From contig OU744453.1 in NCBI GenBank assembly GCA_916610825.1, forward strand, positions 12,977,826 through 13,041,825: a DNA stretch of 64,000 bases, given 5' to 3'. Shown piece by piece: positions 11,927 through 25,105 of this stretch (positions are counted from its first letter, which is position 1; each line of letters starts with the position of its first letter). The position numbers and the translations under genes were made by a program. Source of the stretch: Haliclystus octoradiatus (Eukaryota; Cnidaria; Staurozoa; Stauromedusae; Haliclystidae). Below the pieces are notes generated by a model. It ran no database searches and was not told the DNA's origin. It worked only from the letters and a program-made list of their open reading frames with translations.

Positions 11927-11998
11927 CCGAATGGCGGATTTGAACTGACGACCCTCATATTGTGATGCCAGAGCATTAACCAATGAGCCACTGCCTTA
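11927..11998 (-). other. tRNA-like segment in B unit 1
   Basis: Reverse complement shows an A-box-like TGGCTCATTGG and a B-box match GTTCAAATC separated by 34 nt, the spacing expected of a tRNA-type internal Pol III promoter. The T-stem and D-stem do not pair properly, so this is a decayed tRNA-derived (SINE-like) sequence and not a working tRNA gene. Confidence 0.55.
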
Positions 11999-12832
11999 CT
12001 TATTATTATATACGCTTTGACTGACGTCATCAACAAACCTACTGCTTCGACAACGTATTATTGAACAAGGCCGACACACGCGCGTGTAATTGAAAATCAA
12101 ATTATATATATAATCTGAAAATATTATGATATGATAGTATATGAGCCTATATATTTTTAATCTTTGCAATCTCAGCAAGTAGGACTGTGATTTTCATGGC
12201 AGTCTATCAAAATACTAAGAGTTCGTTGAAAATAAAATTTTAAAAGTAAACAAAAGATATGAAAAGTTGACCTCATAGTGCTTCTTGTTATCAAATTTTC
12301 CAGAATAATAGCATCAACATTCTTTTAAAATGAAATAAAATTCTATAATAAATCGCTATACTAATTCGATATTGATATTATGTTACATCTTGTTGTCAAT
12401 ATTTCTACGCGCTATTTATAATACATTACAGATGTCGAATGAAAGAAAAGATGATTATGAATAAATTAATTATTTTGATAGAAAAACGAAAACAACTCAT
12501 TTTGCCAGATTCGTGATATGCATTTATTCAGAATTTATTGAAACTGACGCGATGGTTTATAGAGTGGAAATGTTTAGTGCAGCTTCAAAGATATAAAATA
12601 CCACAGCCGATGGTAATATTTAAATGCTCATGTTATGATGTCTGACGAAAAGGATAATTTACTATGTAGAAAATGAATCTACTTTACCATGCATTTGATC
12701 ACGATATGAAATGATCATTTTTGTCAGAATTATTTCGAATAAAAGACAATCTTTATTTTATTCTTATCGGGCGTACATTCTCCTTCGATAAAATATGGTT
12801 GTTAACTTATTATTGATTGGTGTATTAACTCA

Positions 12833-13010
12833 GAGAACCCGCTATTATGTATTTAAATGTTGTTCGGAGATTATGCCGCTCGTATAGTTTTTATTTGGAT
12901 CTCATTTGGAAAATGGTAAGTTGTATTTTAATAAATATTGTTTGCTATGATCGATTATTTCATGCAACCTTTTCGCTTTTTATTTTTGTAACACAAGGTT
13001 TGTTACACTC
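12833..13010 (+). promoter_or_regulatory. Conserved block with TATTTAAAT, ATG|GTAAG donor-like site and stem-loop
   Basis: Nearly invariant in all six B copies. It contains CCGCTATTATGTATTTAAAT (TATA-like), a stretch ending in ATG followed at once by GTAAG (ATG at 12913-12915), then about 65 nt later ATTTTTG (12982-12988), resembling an Sm-protein site, and the hairpin TGTAACA-caaggtt-TGTTACA (12987-13007). Counterpart ATGs lie at 15955, 18955, 23003, 26026 and 63325. This could be a promoter with a first exon and 5' splice site, or a spliced-leader/snRNA-like unit. The Sm-like site overlaps the stem by two bases, which weakens the second reading. Confidence 0.35.
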
Positions 13011-14274
13011 ATCCAAACTGTATTAACTATTTAAAAATGTTTTTAAATTATGTTTTTGTGCTTTTAAATTCAAAGCAAAATTTTTGAACGCTGAAAATAT
13101 TATAATTATTATTATTTATCACAAATCATACGCTCAATTCAATTTAACTTTGTTGAATTTGATATACCTGAAAAAATTAACTTTATTAAATGTTGATCAA
13201 CGATAATAACAAGACATCGCTATTTTTATTCTCGAAACTGTAGTAACATACTGTGTGTTATTCGTATAGCAAGTCAACAAAATGAAATTTTAATTTTAAT
13301 CGATGCCTATAATTCCTTCGTTAATTATTGAAGCAAAATCTGAAAATAAAAGCCTGCCTGCTCATAACCAAATGATTCATATTTTTATATTCACTAATAA
13401 ATTATAGAAATACTTTTGTGCAATGCCTTGATTAGTTCTAAACTCTATAATTTTATACTGTAGACAGATAATCTATTCGAACTTTGAATATTTTTCGAAT
13501 TGATCGAACGCCAACGTCATTTTGAAAATTCTTGAAAGTTAATTTGTTTTTATGCCCCGCGATAGATTATTCATTTCAAAACAGATTGTTTGCTCAGTGT
13601 TCTCACAAATTATATATCAAAATAGCCTTTTTAAAAGTGAAATGTTTTGTATCTCGATTTTGTGAAAAGTAATGAACGGCATTTTGTTTCATTTATAAAT
13701 TAAAGACCTAAAGTCTCTTTAATTTTCATAGCGTTTGTGCAGCGCTATATGTATTGCTGATATCAACACTACATGAAATAAGTCTACGTTTCTTTGATTT
13801 CAAAACATATTTTGTTTGGCCTATTTATACTGGTAATTCAATGTAATTCAGTATTTCGTATTGTTTTAATTATCATAAAACTGATTCATTTTCAAGTTTC
13901 ACTTGCTCAAACAATTTACACGCAGCTTTTAAATTCAAAGCAAAATATTTTTGTTCTGGGGATTTCAATTTGAATTCGATTTGGCTGCCCGCTAGATTAT
14001 CGACCTATGAAATTTTTCAAAATCTCTGAATTTTTTAATGCAAGGATATCAAATAAATTATCAGATGAAGTATATTATTTTAAAACAACGTCATAGACCC
14101 ATACTTTTCATACAACAAATTTGTTACTGTACACGGTTATCTCGACACAAATGTTTGCATAATTTCCCGACAACGGATTATCCGTATTATATCGCCAGTA
14201 AGACGTACATAAGTCGCGGACAGACACAGAAATATCGAAATATCGAAATATCGAAATATAGAAATATAGAAATA

Positions 14275-17200
14275 CTAGCAATGAGTGTGGTCCATAATGG
14301 ACCTTCTATGATAAAAACTTTTAGATCACCTATAATTAAACAATTGACTAAGCTGACTATCGCTGTAAAATACGGAGTATGAACTCTGTAGTAGAACATC
14401 ATGAGACACAATACGCATTGAAACGATGTAGCATTAATCAATACATCTTAATCATTCCTTTAATAAAAATTTAATTTATTTCACATCAATTGAGTCGATT
14501 GAAATGTATAATTTAACGTAGCTATATCTACATAGAAAAACTTTATTTTATGTGTTGAAAGGAAACCAGAACACATTAATTATTATAAATTACAAATACT
14601 CAGTCAAATTTCGAAATCTGAAACTATCCATAAAAAATCACTTCAAATCCGATCCGATCCGAAGACCTAAAATATTAACCCGAATCTGACCGGATACGAT
14701 CGGATCGCGTTCGGTTCGAATTCATAAATCTTTATTGCAATATATACAGCAACAATGTGGTGTTCACAAAATAACGCCGTCAAGGTGTGGCCGGTCAAAC
14801 TCGTGGCATTGCATGCAATATATTCAATATTAAATTGATTTAGCTTCGACAAGACACATGGTCCACTAATTTCTGTTATTAACATGATCAAACGATATCT
14901 TTTGTTAATTAACAATGATTTATTGCTTCATATTAAAAAAAAAATCAGAAAAATCGTTGATAAAAATTGCCGAATGGCGGATTTGGACTGACGACCCTGA
15001 TATTGTAATACCAGGGCATTAACCAATCGGCAACTACCTTACTTTTTGTTATCGGTGCTTTAACTGAAGTGATCAACAAAATTACTGCTTCGACAACGTA
15101 TTATTGAACAAGGCCGACCCACGCGCGTGTATTGAAAATCAAATTATATATATAATCTGAAAATATTATGATATGATAGTAAATGAGCCTATATATTTTT
15201 GATCTTTGCAATCTCAGCAAGCAGGCCTGTGATTTTCATGGCAGTCTATCAAAATATCAAGATTTCGTTGAAAACAAAATTTTGTAAGTAAAAAAAAGAA
15301 GTGAAAAATTGGCCTGATAGTGCTTCTTGTTATCAAATTTTCCAGAATAATAGCATCAACATTCTTTTAAAAGGAAATGAAGTTCTATAATAAATCGCTA
15401 TACTAATTTGATATTGATATCATGTTACATCTTGTTGTCAATATTTCTACGCGCTATTTATAATACATTACAGATGTCGAATGAAAGAAAAGACGATTAT
15501 GAATAAATTAATTATTTTGATAGAAAAATGAAAACAACTCATTTTGCCAGATTCGTGATATGCATATTTATTCAGAATTTATTGAAACGACCGCGATGGT
15601 TTATAGAGTGGAAATGTTTAGTGCAGCTTCAAAGATATAAAATATCATAGCTGATGGTAGTATTTAAATGCTCATGTTATGATGTCTGATGAAAAGGATT
15701 TACTTATATAGAAAATGAATCTACTTTACCTTGCATTTGATCGCGATATGAAATGATCATTTTTGTCAGAATTATTTCGAATAAAAAGCAATTTATATTA
15801 TATTCTTATCGGGCTCACATTCTCCTTCGATAAAATATGGTTGTTAACTTATTATTGATTGGTGTATTAACTCAGAGAACCCGCTATTATGTATTTAAAT
15901 GTTGTTCGGAGATTATGCCGCTCGTATAGTTTTTATTTGGATCTCATTTGGAAAATGGTAAGTAGTATTTTAATAAATATTGTTTGCTATGATCGATTAT
16001 TTCATGCAACCTTTTCACTTTTTATTTTTGTAACACAAGGTTTGTTACACTCATCCAAACTGTATTAACTATTTAAAATTGTTTTTGAATTATGTTTTTG
16101 TGCTTTTAAATTCAAAGCAAAATTTTTGAATGCTGAAAATATTATAATTATTATTATTTATCACAAATCATACGCTCAATTCAATTTAACTTTGTTAAAT
16201 TTGATATACCTGAAATTAACTCTATTAAATGTTGATCAAAGATAATAACAAGACATCGCTATTTTTATTCTCGAAACTGTAGTAACATACTGTGTCTTAT
16301 TCGTATAGCAAGTCAACACAATGAAATTTTAATTTTAATCGATGCCTATAATTCCTTCGTTAATTATGGAAGCAAAATCTGAAAATAAAAGCCTTGCTGC
16401 TCAAAACCAAATGATTCGTTTTTTTATATTAAATAATAAATTATAGAAATACTTTTGTGCAATGCCTTGATTAATTCTAAACTCTATAATTTTAGACTGT
16501 AGACAGATAATCTCTTCGAACTTTGAATATTTTTCGAATTAGTCGAACGCCAACGTCAATTTGAAAATTCTTGCAAATTAATTTGTTTTTAAGCCCCGCG
16601 ATAGATTATTCATTTCAAAACAGATTGTTTGCTCAGTGTTCTCACAAATTATATATCAAAATAGCCTTTTTAAAAGTGAAATGTTTTATATCTCCATTTT
16701 GAGAAAAGTAATGAACGGCATTTTGTTTCATTAATAAATTAAATTAAGACCTCAAGTCTCTATATGTATTGCTGATATCAACACTACATGAAATAGGTCT
16801 ACGTTTCTTTGATTTCAAAACATATTTTGTCTGGCCTAGTTATACTGGTAATTCAATGTAATTCAGTATTTCGTATTGTTTTAATTATCATAAAACCGAT
16901 TCAGTTTCAAGTTTCACTTGTTCAAACTATTTACACGCAGCTTTTAAATTCAAAGCAAAATATTTTTGTTCTGGAGAATTCAATTTGAAGTCGATTTGGC
17001 TGCCCGCTAGATTATCGACCTATGAAATTTTTCAAAATCTCTGAATTTTTTAATGTAATGATATCAAATAAAATATCAGATGAGGTATATTATTTTAAAA
17101 CAACGTCATAGACCCATACTTTTCATACAACAAATTTGTTACTGTACACGGTTATCTCGACACAAATGTTTGCATAATTTCCCGACAACGGATTATCCGT

Positions 17201-17279
17201 ATTATTTCGCCAGTAAGACGTACATAAGTCGCGGACAGACACAGAAATATAGTGATATATAAACAGACAGTATTATGTA
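14275..17279 (-). mobile_element. Family B unit 2
   Basis: A 3005-bp unit beginning with the same CTAG/11 nt/palindrome terminus. Its right end adds TAGTGATATATAAACAGACAGTATTATGTA after the CTGTGTCTGTCCGCGAC region (plus-strand GTCGCGGACAGACACAG), a longer tail than units 1, 3 and 4 carry. About 50 bp including GCGTTTGTGC are missing near 16755 compared with unit 1. Confidence 0.6.
14969..15040 (-). other. tRNA-like segment in B unit 2
   Basis: Same tRNA-derived block as in unit 1. Here the A box is degraded (TTGCCGATTGG) and the B box reads GTCCAAATC. The middle can form an imperfect anticodon-arm-like CTGGT..ATCAG stem around ATTACAAT. Confidence 0.5.
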
Positions 17280-17967
17280 TAGCAACGAGTGTAGTCCATA
17301 ATGGACCTTCTATGATAAAACTTTCAGATCACTTATAATTAAACAATTGACTAAGCTGACTATCGCTGTATAATACGGAGTATGAACTCTGGAGGAGATC
17401 ATGAGACACAATACGCATTGAAACGATGTAGCATTAATCAATACATCTTAATCATTCCTTTGATAAAAGTTTAATTTATTTTACATCAATTGAGTCGATT
17501 GAAATGTATAATTTAACGTAGCTATATCTACATAGAAAAACTTTATTTTATGTGCTGAAAGGAGGCCAGAACACATTAATTATTATAATTACAAATACTT
17601 AGTCAAATTTCGAAATCTGAAACTATCCATAAAAAATCACTTCAAATCCGATCCGATCCGAAGACCTAAAATATTAATCCGAATCTGACCCGATACGATC
17701 GGATCGCGTTCGGTTCGGATTCATAAATCTTTATTGCAATATATACAACACTAATGTGCTGTTCACAAAATAACGCCGTCAAAGTGTGGCCAGTGAAACT
17801 CGTGGCATTGCATGCGATACATTCAATATTAAATTAATTTAGCTTCAACAAGACACATGGTCCACTGATTTCTGTTATTAACATGATCAAACGATATCTT
17901 TTGTTAATTAAAAATGATTTACTGCTTCATATTAAATAATAATAAGAAAAATCGTTGATAAAAGGTT

Positions 17968-18041
17968 GCCGAATGGCGGATTTGAACTGACGACCCTGAA
18001 ATTATTATACAAGAGCATTAACCAATAAGCCACTCCGTTAC
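17968..18041 (-). other. tRNA-like segment in B unit 3
   Basis: Minus-strand B box GTTCAAATC is intact; the A-box region reads TGGCTTATTGG. Position inside the unit is the same as in units 1 and 2. Confidence 0.5.
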
Positions 18042-19965
18042 TTACTCATATCAGCGCTTTAACTGACCTTATAAACAAACCTACTGCTTCGACAACGTAT
18101 TATTGAACAAGGCCGACCCACGCGCGTGTATTGAATTTCAAATTATATATATGATCTGAAAATATTATGATATGATACTATATGAGTCTATATATTTTTG
18201 ATCTTTGCAATCTCAGCAAATATGCCTGTGATTTTCATGGCAGTCTATCAAAATACTAAGAGTTCGTTGAAAATAAAATTTTATAAGTAAAAAAAAGATC
18301 TGAAAAATTGGTCTGATAGTGGTTTTTGTTATCAAATTTTCCAGAATAATAGCATCAACATTCTTTTAAAAGGAAATAAAATTCTATAATAATCGCTATA
18401 CTAATTCGATATTGATATTATGTTACATCTTGTTTTCAATATTTCTACGCGCTAATTATAATACATTACAGATGTCGAATGAAAGAAAAGATGATCATGA
18501 ATAAATTAATTATTTTGATAGAAAAACGAAAACAACTCATTTTGCCAGATTCGTGATATGCATATTTATTCAGAATTTATTGAAACGGACGCGATGGTTT
18601 ATAGAGTTGAAATGTTTAGTGCAGCTTCAAAGATATAAAATACCACAGCCGATGGTAATATTTAAATGCTCATGTTATGATGTCTGACGAAAAGGATAAT
18701 TTACTATGTAGAAAATGAATCTACTTTACCATGCATTTGATCACGATATGAAATGATCATTTTTGTCAGAATTATTTCGAATAAAAGACAATCTTTATTT
18801 TATTCTTATCGGGCGTACATTCTCTTTCGATAAAATATGGTTGTTAACTTATTATTGATTGGTGTATTAACTCAGAGAACCCGCTATTATGTATTTAAAT
18901 GTTGTTCGGAGATTATGCCGCTCGTATAGTTTTTATTTGGATCTCATTTGGAAAATGGTAAGTAGTATTTTAATAAATATTGTTTGCTATGATCGATTAT
19001 TTCATGCAACCTTTTCACCTTTTATTTTTGTAACACAAGGTTTGTTACACTCACCCAAACTGTATTAACTATTTAAAAATGTTTTTAAATTATGTTTTTG
19101 TGCTTTTAAATTCAAAGCAAAGTTTTTGAACGCTGAAATTATTATAATTATTATTATTTATCACAAATCATACGCTAAATTCAATTTAACTTTGTTAAAT
19201 TTGATATACCTGAAATTAACTTTATTAAATGTTGATCAACGATAATAACAAGACACCGCTATTTTTATTCTCGAAACTGTAGTAACATACTGTGTCTTAT
19301 TCGTATAGCAAGTCAACAAAATGAAATTTTAATTTTAATCGATGCCTATAATTCCTTCGTTAATTATGGAAGCAAAATCTGAAAATAAAAGCCTACAATT
19401 CCTTCCATACAATAAATGCCTGCCTGCTCAAAACCAAATGATTCATATTTTTATATTAAATAATAAATTATAGAAATACTTTTGTGCAATGCCTTGATTA
19501 ATTCTAAACTCTATAATTTTAAACTGTAGACAGATAATCTATTCGAACTTTGAATATTTTTCGAATTGATCGAACGCCAACGTCATTTTGAAAATTCTTG
19601 CCAAGTTAATTTGTTTTTATGCCCCGCGATAGATTATTCATTTCAAAACAGATTGTTTGCTCAGTGTTCTCACAAGTTATATATCAAAATAGCCTTTTTA
19701 AAAGTGAAATGTTTTGTATCTCGATTTTGGTAAAAGTAATGAACGGCATTTGGTTTCATTATTAAATTAAATTAAGACCTAAAGTCTCTTTAATTTCATA
19801 GCGTTTGTGCCGCGCTATATGTATTGCTGATATCAACACTACATGAAATAGGTCTACGTTTCTTTGATATCAAAACATATTTTGTCTGGCCTAGTTATAT
19901 TGGTAATTCAATGTAACTCAGTATTTCGTATTGTTTTAATTATCATAAAACTGATTCAGTTTTAA

Positions 19966-20961
19966 AGACCATAAAATGACCAGCAGCCTTTGCATATTTT
20001 TGTCTTTGAAATCTGGACCCAGATTTCAATCACTCGTTTTCATGATACACGGCCCGCCTTTGTGTCTCCTTTGCACACACGCTCGATTTTGCAAAACATT
20101 TCGTAAAACGAACATTGAAGCATTCTGCTAAGTTGTTTATCAAAGAACTGGTTTTGAAATTTTTGGAAAGTTGTAAGAGCAATAGAGGTGGACGTCGTAA
20201 GGGCTTTCGACGCTTGAATAAATGTGTACCACGAAAATCAATTCACTTGCTACTAGCGTCATATACGAATTGAGGAAGGAAGACAGAGTTGAAACATTGA
20301 AAGCTACAACTGAACTCGACTGATTCAGAATTTCATGTTGGTGCTTACTTGATACAAGAATATTAGGGATTGAAAAAACGGGAAGAGATTTATTAGCATT
20401 CAAAATCGAAATTTATCGCCGAAACAAAATGAAATTAAATAACACCAGGTGAATTCGATTTTTAATACGGATACTTTGATCATTCACTCCAAATTATGTT
20501 TGTAAACACGTAGGCTACGTCTAAAAATAGTTAGTTACACACCTAGGTATGTTTTATTTTGCATTGTTTACCTGCAGTATTTATGCACGTAAATTGTAAA
20601 ATTTAGAATCATATGAATTTATTTAGTGTTGATTTGAAAGTACATTTTATCCAAGTTGTTTTGATATGCGTCAAACTTCTCAGACAGATAATCGGACTGT
20701 GATTCCCATTCTGCTATTTATTTTTGAGCCGTATGCATTTGTTGGCTATCTATAGCCATAGACTTTGCGTTTCGACGAGTGAGAATTGAGATTTATCCAA
20801 AACTGAAATTGATAAACCAGACTATTTTCTGTCGTGTCTTTCCGTAGCAACGAGGACAATCCTCTGACGTGAGCGCTGACGTCACTTTCCAGAGGATTAG
20901 CCTCGTTTCTTGTAATCAAAACAACAAAACAAAGCAAAGGCTGCTGGTCATTCGAAACTCT
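19966..20961. mobile_element. piggyBac-like non-autonomous element, 996 bp, TTAA target
   Basis: Comparison with the uninterrupted homologous site in unit 5 (CAGTTTTAAGTTTCAC at about 27001) shows the exact insertion point. The element is bounded by TTAA (19962-19965 and 20962-20965). Both termini start AGA and share ATGACCAGCAGCCTTTGC in inverted orientation (about 19975 and 20934-20953). TTAA duplication is the hallmark of piggyBac-type transposition. A minus-strand open stretch (20140-20403) is not recognisable as transposase. The identical TTTAA on both sides leaves one base of uncertainty in the ends. Confidence 0.8.
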
Positions 20962-21336
20962 TTAAGTTTCACTTGTTCAAACAATTTACACGCAGCTTTT
21001 AAATTCAAAGCAAAATATTTTTGTTCTGGGGATTTCAATTTGACTTCGATTTGGCTGCCCGCTAGATTATCGACCTATGAAATTTTTCAAAATCTCTGAA
21101 TTTTTTAATGCAAGGATATAAAATAAAATATCTGATGAAGTATATTATTTTAAAACAACGTCATAGACCCATACTTTTCATACAACAAATTTGTTACTGT
21201 ACACGGTTATCTCGACACAAATGTTTGCATAATTTCCCGACAACGGATTATCCGTATTATATCGCCAGTAAGACGTACATAGGTCGCGGACAGACACAGA
21301 AATATCGAAATATCGAAATATCGAAATATAGAAATA

Positions 21337-24300
21337 CTAGCTATGAGTGTAGTCCATAATGGACCTTCTATGATAAAACTTTCAGATCACTTATAATTAA
21401 ACAATTGACTAAGCTTTCTATCGCTGTATAATACGGAGTATGAACTCTGGAGGAGAACATGAGAGACAATATGCATTGAAACGATGTAGCATTAATCAAT
21501 ACATCTTAATCATTCCTTTAATAAAAGTTTAATTTATTTCACATCAATTGAGTCGATTGAAATGTATAATTTAACGTAGCTATATCTACATAGAAAAACA
21601 ATATTTTATGTGCTGAAAGGAGGCCAGAACACATTAATTATTATAAATTACAAATACTCAGTCAAATTTCGAAATCTGAAACTATCCATAAAAAATCACT
21701 ACAAATCCGATCCGATCCGAAGATCTAAAATATTAACCCGAATCTGACCCGATACGATCGGATCGCGTTCGGTTCGGATTCATAAATCTTTATTGCAATA
21801 TATACAACACTAATGTGGTGTTCACAAAATAACGCCGCCGTCAAAGTGTGGCCAGTGAAACTCGTGGCATTGCATGCGATAGATTCAATATTAAATTAAT
21901 TTAGCTTAAACAAGACACATGGTCCACTGATTTCTGTTATTAACATGATCAAACGATATCTTTTGTTAATTAAAAATGATTTACTGCTTCATATTAAAAA
22001 AAAAGAAAAATCGTTGATAAAAGGTTTCCGAACGGCGGATTTGAACTGACGACCCTGAAATTATTATACCAGAGCACTAACCAATTAGCCACTGCGTTAC
22101 TTACTGACATAAGCGCTTTGACTGACCTTATCAACAAACCTACTGCTTCGACAACGTATTATTGAACAAGGCCGACCCACGCGCGTGTATTGAATTTCAA
22201 ATTATATATATAATCTGAAAATATTATGATATGATACTATATGAGCCTATATTTTTGATCTTTGCAATCTCAGCAAGTATGCCTGTGATTTTCATGGCAG
22301 TCTATCAAAATACTAAGAGTTCGTTGAAAATAAAATTTTATAAGTAAAAAAAAGATCTGAAAAATTGGTCTGATAGGGGTTCTTGTTATCAAATTTTCCA
22401 GAATAATAGCATCAACATTCTTTTAAAAGGAAATAAAATTCTATAATAAATCGCTATACTAATTCGATATTGATATTATGTTACATCTTGTCGTCAATAT
22501 TTCTACGCGCTATTTATAACATTACAGATGTCGAATGAAAGGAAAGATGATTATGAATAAATTAATTATTTTGATAGGAAAACGAAAACAACTCATTTTG
22601 CCAGATTCGTGATATGCATATTTATTCAGAATTTATTGAAACGTACGCGATGGTTTATAGAGTTGAAATCTTTAGTGCAGCTTCAAAGATATATAATACC
22701 ACAGCCGATGGTAATATTTCAATGCTCATGTTATGATGTCTGACGAAAAGGATAATTTACTATGTAGAAAATGAATCTACTTTACCATGCATTTGATCAC
22801 GATATGAAATGATCATTTTTGTCAGAATTATTTCGAATAAAAGACAATCTTTATTTTATTCTTATCGGGCGTACATTCTCCTTCGATAAAATATGGTTGT
22901 TAACTTATTATTGATTGGTGTATTAACTCCGCTATTATGTATTTAAATGTTGTTCGGAGATTATGCCGCTCGTATAGTTTTTATTTGGATCTCATTTGGA
23001 AAATGGTAAGTTGTATTTTAATAAATATTGTTTGCTATGATCGATTATTTCATGCAACCTTTTCGCTTTTTATTTTTGTAACACAAGGTTTGTTACACTC
23101 ATCCAAACTGTATTAACTATTTAAAAGTGTTTTTAAATTATGTTTTTGTGCTTTTAAATTCAAAGCAAAATTTTTGAACGCTGAAAATATTATAATTATT
23201 ATTGTTTATCACAAATCATACGCTCAATTCAATTTAACTTTGTTAAATTTGATATACCTGAAATTAACTTTATTAAATGTTGATCAACGATAATAACAAG
23301 ACACCGCTATTTTTATTCTCAAAACTGTAGTAACATACTGTGTCTTATTCGTATAGCAAGTCAACAAAATGAAATTTTAATTTTAATCGATGCCTATAAT
23401 TCCTTCGTTAATTATGGAAGCAAAATCTGAAAATAAAAGCCTGCCTGCTCAAAACCAAATGATTCATGTTTTTATATTAAATAATAAATTATAGAAATAC
23501 TTTTGTGCAATGCCTTGATTGATTCTAAACTCTGTAATTTTAGACTGTAGACAGATAATCTATTCGAACTTTGAATATTTTTCGAATTAGTCGAACGCCA
23601 ACGTCATTTTGAAAATTCTTGCAAGTTAATTTGTTTTTATGCCCCGCGATAGATTGTTCATTTCAAAACAGATTGTTTGCTCAGTGTTCTCACAAATTAT
23701 ATATCAAAATAGCCTTTTTAAAAGTGAAATGTTTTATATCTCGATTTTGATAAAAGTAATGAACGGCATTTTGTTTCATTAATAAATTAAATTAAGACCT
23801 AAAGTCTCTTTAATTTTCATAGCGTTTGTGCCGCGCTATATGTATTGATGATATCAACACTACATGAAATAGGTCTACGTTTCTTTGATTTCAAAAAAAT
23901 ATTTTGTTTGACCTAGTTATACTGGTAATTCAATGTAATTCAGTATTTCGTATTGTTTTAATTATCATAAAACTGATTCATTTTCAAGTTTCACTTGCTC
24001 AAACAATTTACACGCAGCTTTTAAATTCAAAGCAAAATATTTTTGTTCTGGGGATTTCAATTTGAATTCGATTTGGCTGCCCGCTAGATTATCGACCTAT
24101 GAAATTTTTCAAAACCTCTGAATTTTTTAATGCAACGATATCAAATAAAATATCAGATGAAGTATATTATTTTAAAACAACGTCATAGACCCATACTTTT
24201 CATACAACAAATTTGTTACTGTACACGGTTATCTCGACACAAATGTTTGCATAATTTCCCGACAACGGATTATCCGTATTATTTCGCCAGTAAGACGTAC

Positions 24301-24342
24301 ATAAGTCGCGGACAGACACAGAAATATCGAAATATAGAAATA
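21337..24342 (-). mobile_element. Family B unit 4
   Basis: A 3006-bp unit with intact CTAG terminus (CTAGCTATGAG). Distinct small changes include loss of CAGAGAACC before the conserved CGCTATTATG block (about 22929) and an additional CCG in AACGCCGCCGTC (about 21834). Confidence 0.6.
22028..22100 (-). other. tRNA-like segment in B unit 4
   Basis: Minus strand: A-box region TGGCTAATTGG, B box GTTCAAATC. Confidence 0.5.
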
Positions 24343-25031
24343 TAGCAATGAGTGTAGTCCATTATGGACCTTCTATGATAAAACTTTCAGATCACTTATA
24401 ATTAAACAATCGACTAAGGTTTCTATCGCTGTATAATACGGAGTATGAACTCTGGAGAAGAACATGAAAGACAATACGCATTGAAACGATGTAGCATTAA
24501 TCAATACATCTTAATCATTCCTTTAATAAAAATTTAATTTATTTCACATCAATTGAGTCGATTGAAATGTATAATTTAACGTAGCTTTGTCTACATAGAA
24601 AAACTTTATTTTATGTGTTGAAAGAAAGCCAGAACACATTAATTATTATAAATTACAAATACTCAGTCAAATTTCGAAATCGGAAACTTTCCATAAAAAA
24701 TCACTTCAAATCCGATCCGATCCGAAGACCTAAAATATTAACCCGAATCTGACCCGACACGATCGGATCGCGTTCGGTTCGAATTCATAAATCTTTATTG
24801 CAATATATACAACACTAATGTGGTGTTCACAAAATAACGCCGTCAAGGTGTGGCCGGTCAAACTCGTGGCATTGCATGCAATATATTCAGTATTAAATTA
24901 ATTTAGCTTCGACAAGACACATGGTCCACTAATTTCTGTTATTAACATGATCAAACGATATCCTTTGTTAATTAACAATGATTTACTGCTTCATATTAAA
25001 AAAAAAATCAGAAAAATCGTTGATAAAAATT

Positions 25032-25105
25032 GCCGAATGGCGGATTTGAACTTACGACCCTGATATTGTATTACCAGAGCGTTAACCAATGAGCCAACCC
25101 CTTAC
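25032..25105 (-). other. tRNA-like segment in B unit 5
   Basis: Minus strand: A box TTGGCTCATTGG, B box GTTCAAATC. Confidence 0.5.

Larger units (their letters stand above)
11237..14274 (-). mobile_element. Family B unit 1 (Helitron-like, about 3.0 kb)
   Basis: The first unit of a head-to-tail array inserted in a satellite A monomer. On the minus strand its 3' end reads palindrome GTCCATTATGGAC, 11 nt, then CTAG followed by T: the layout of a Helitron 3' terminus inserted at an A|T dinucleotide. Its 5' end on that strand is an AT-rich TATTTCTATATTTCG run followed by CTGTGTCTGTCCGCGAC. Inside are a GATCCGA-rich block (about 11600-11680), a minus-strand tRNA-like segment and a strongly conserved block around 12833-13010. 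No Rep/helicase coding is visible, so the unit is non-autonomous. Junction DNA beside the next unit is direct, with no spacer. Confidence 0.6.
17280..21336 (-). mobile_element. Family B unit 3, interrupted by a piggyBac-like insertion
   Basis: The unit is 4057 bp because a 996-bp element sits at 19966-20961; without it the unit is about 3.06 kb. The left terminus reads TAGCAACGAG, so CTAG has lost its C and one base of the spacer differs. A short local duplication (CCTACAATTCCTTCCATACAATAAATG region, about 19393-19420) is unique to this unit. Confidence 0.6.

Noticed and set aside
11927-11998. Functional tRNA gene
   Set aside because: T-stem and D-stem pairings are broken and the acceptor ends do not pair; only the internal promoter motifs remain.
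12640-12720. Hammerhead ribozyme core (CTGACGA ... GAAA) in family B
   Set aside because: Core-like strings exist, but the sequence between them does not form stem II and no stem III or cleavage triplet is in place. Unit 2 has changed bases there.
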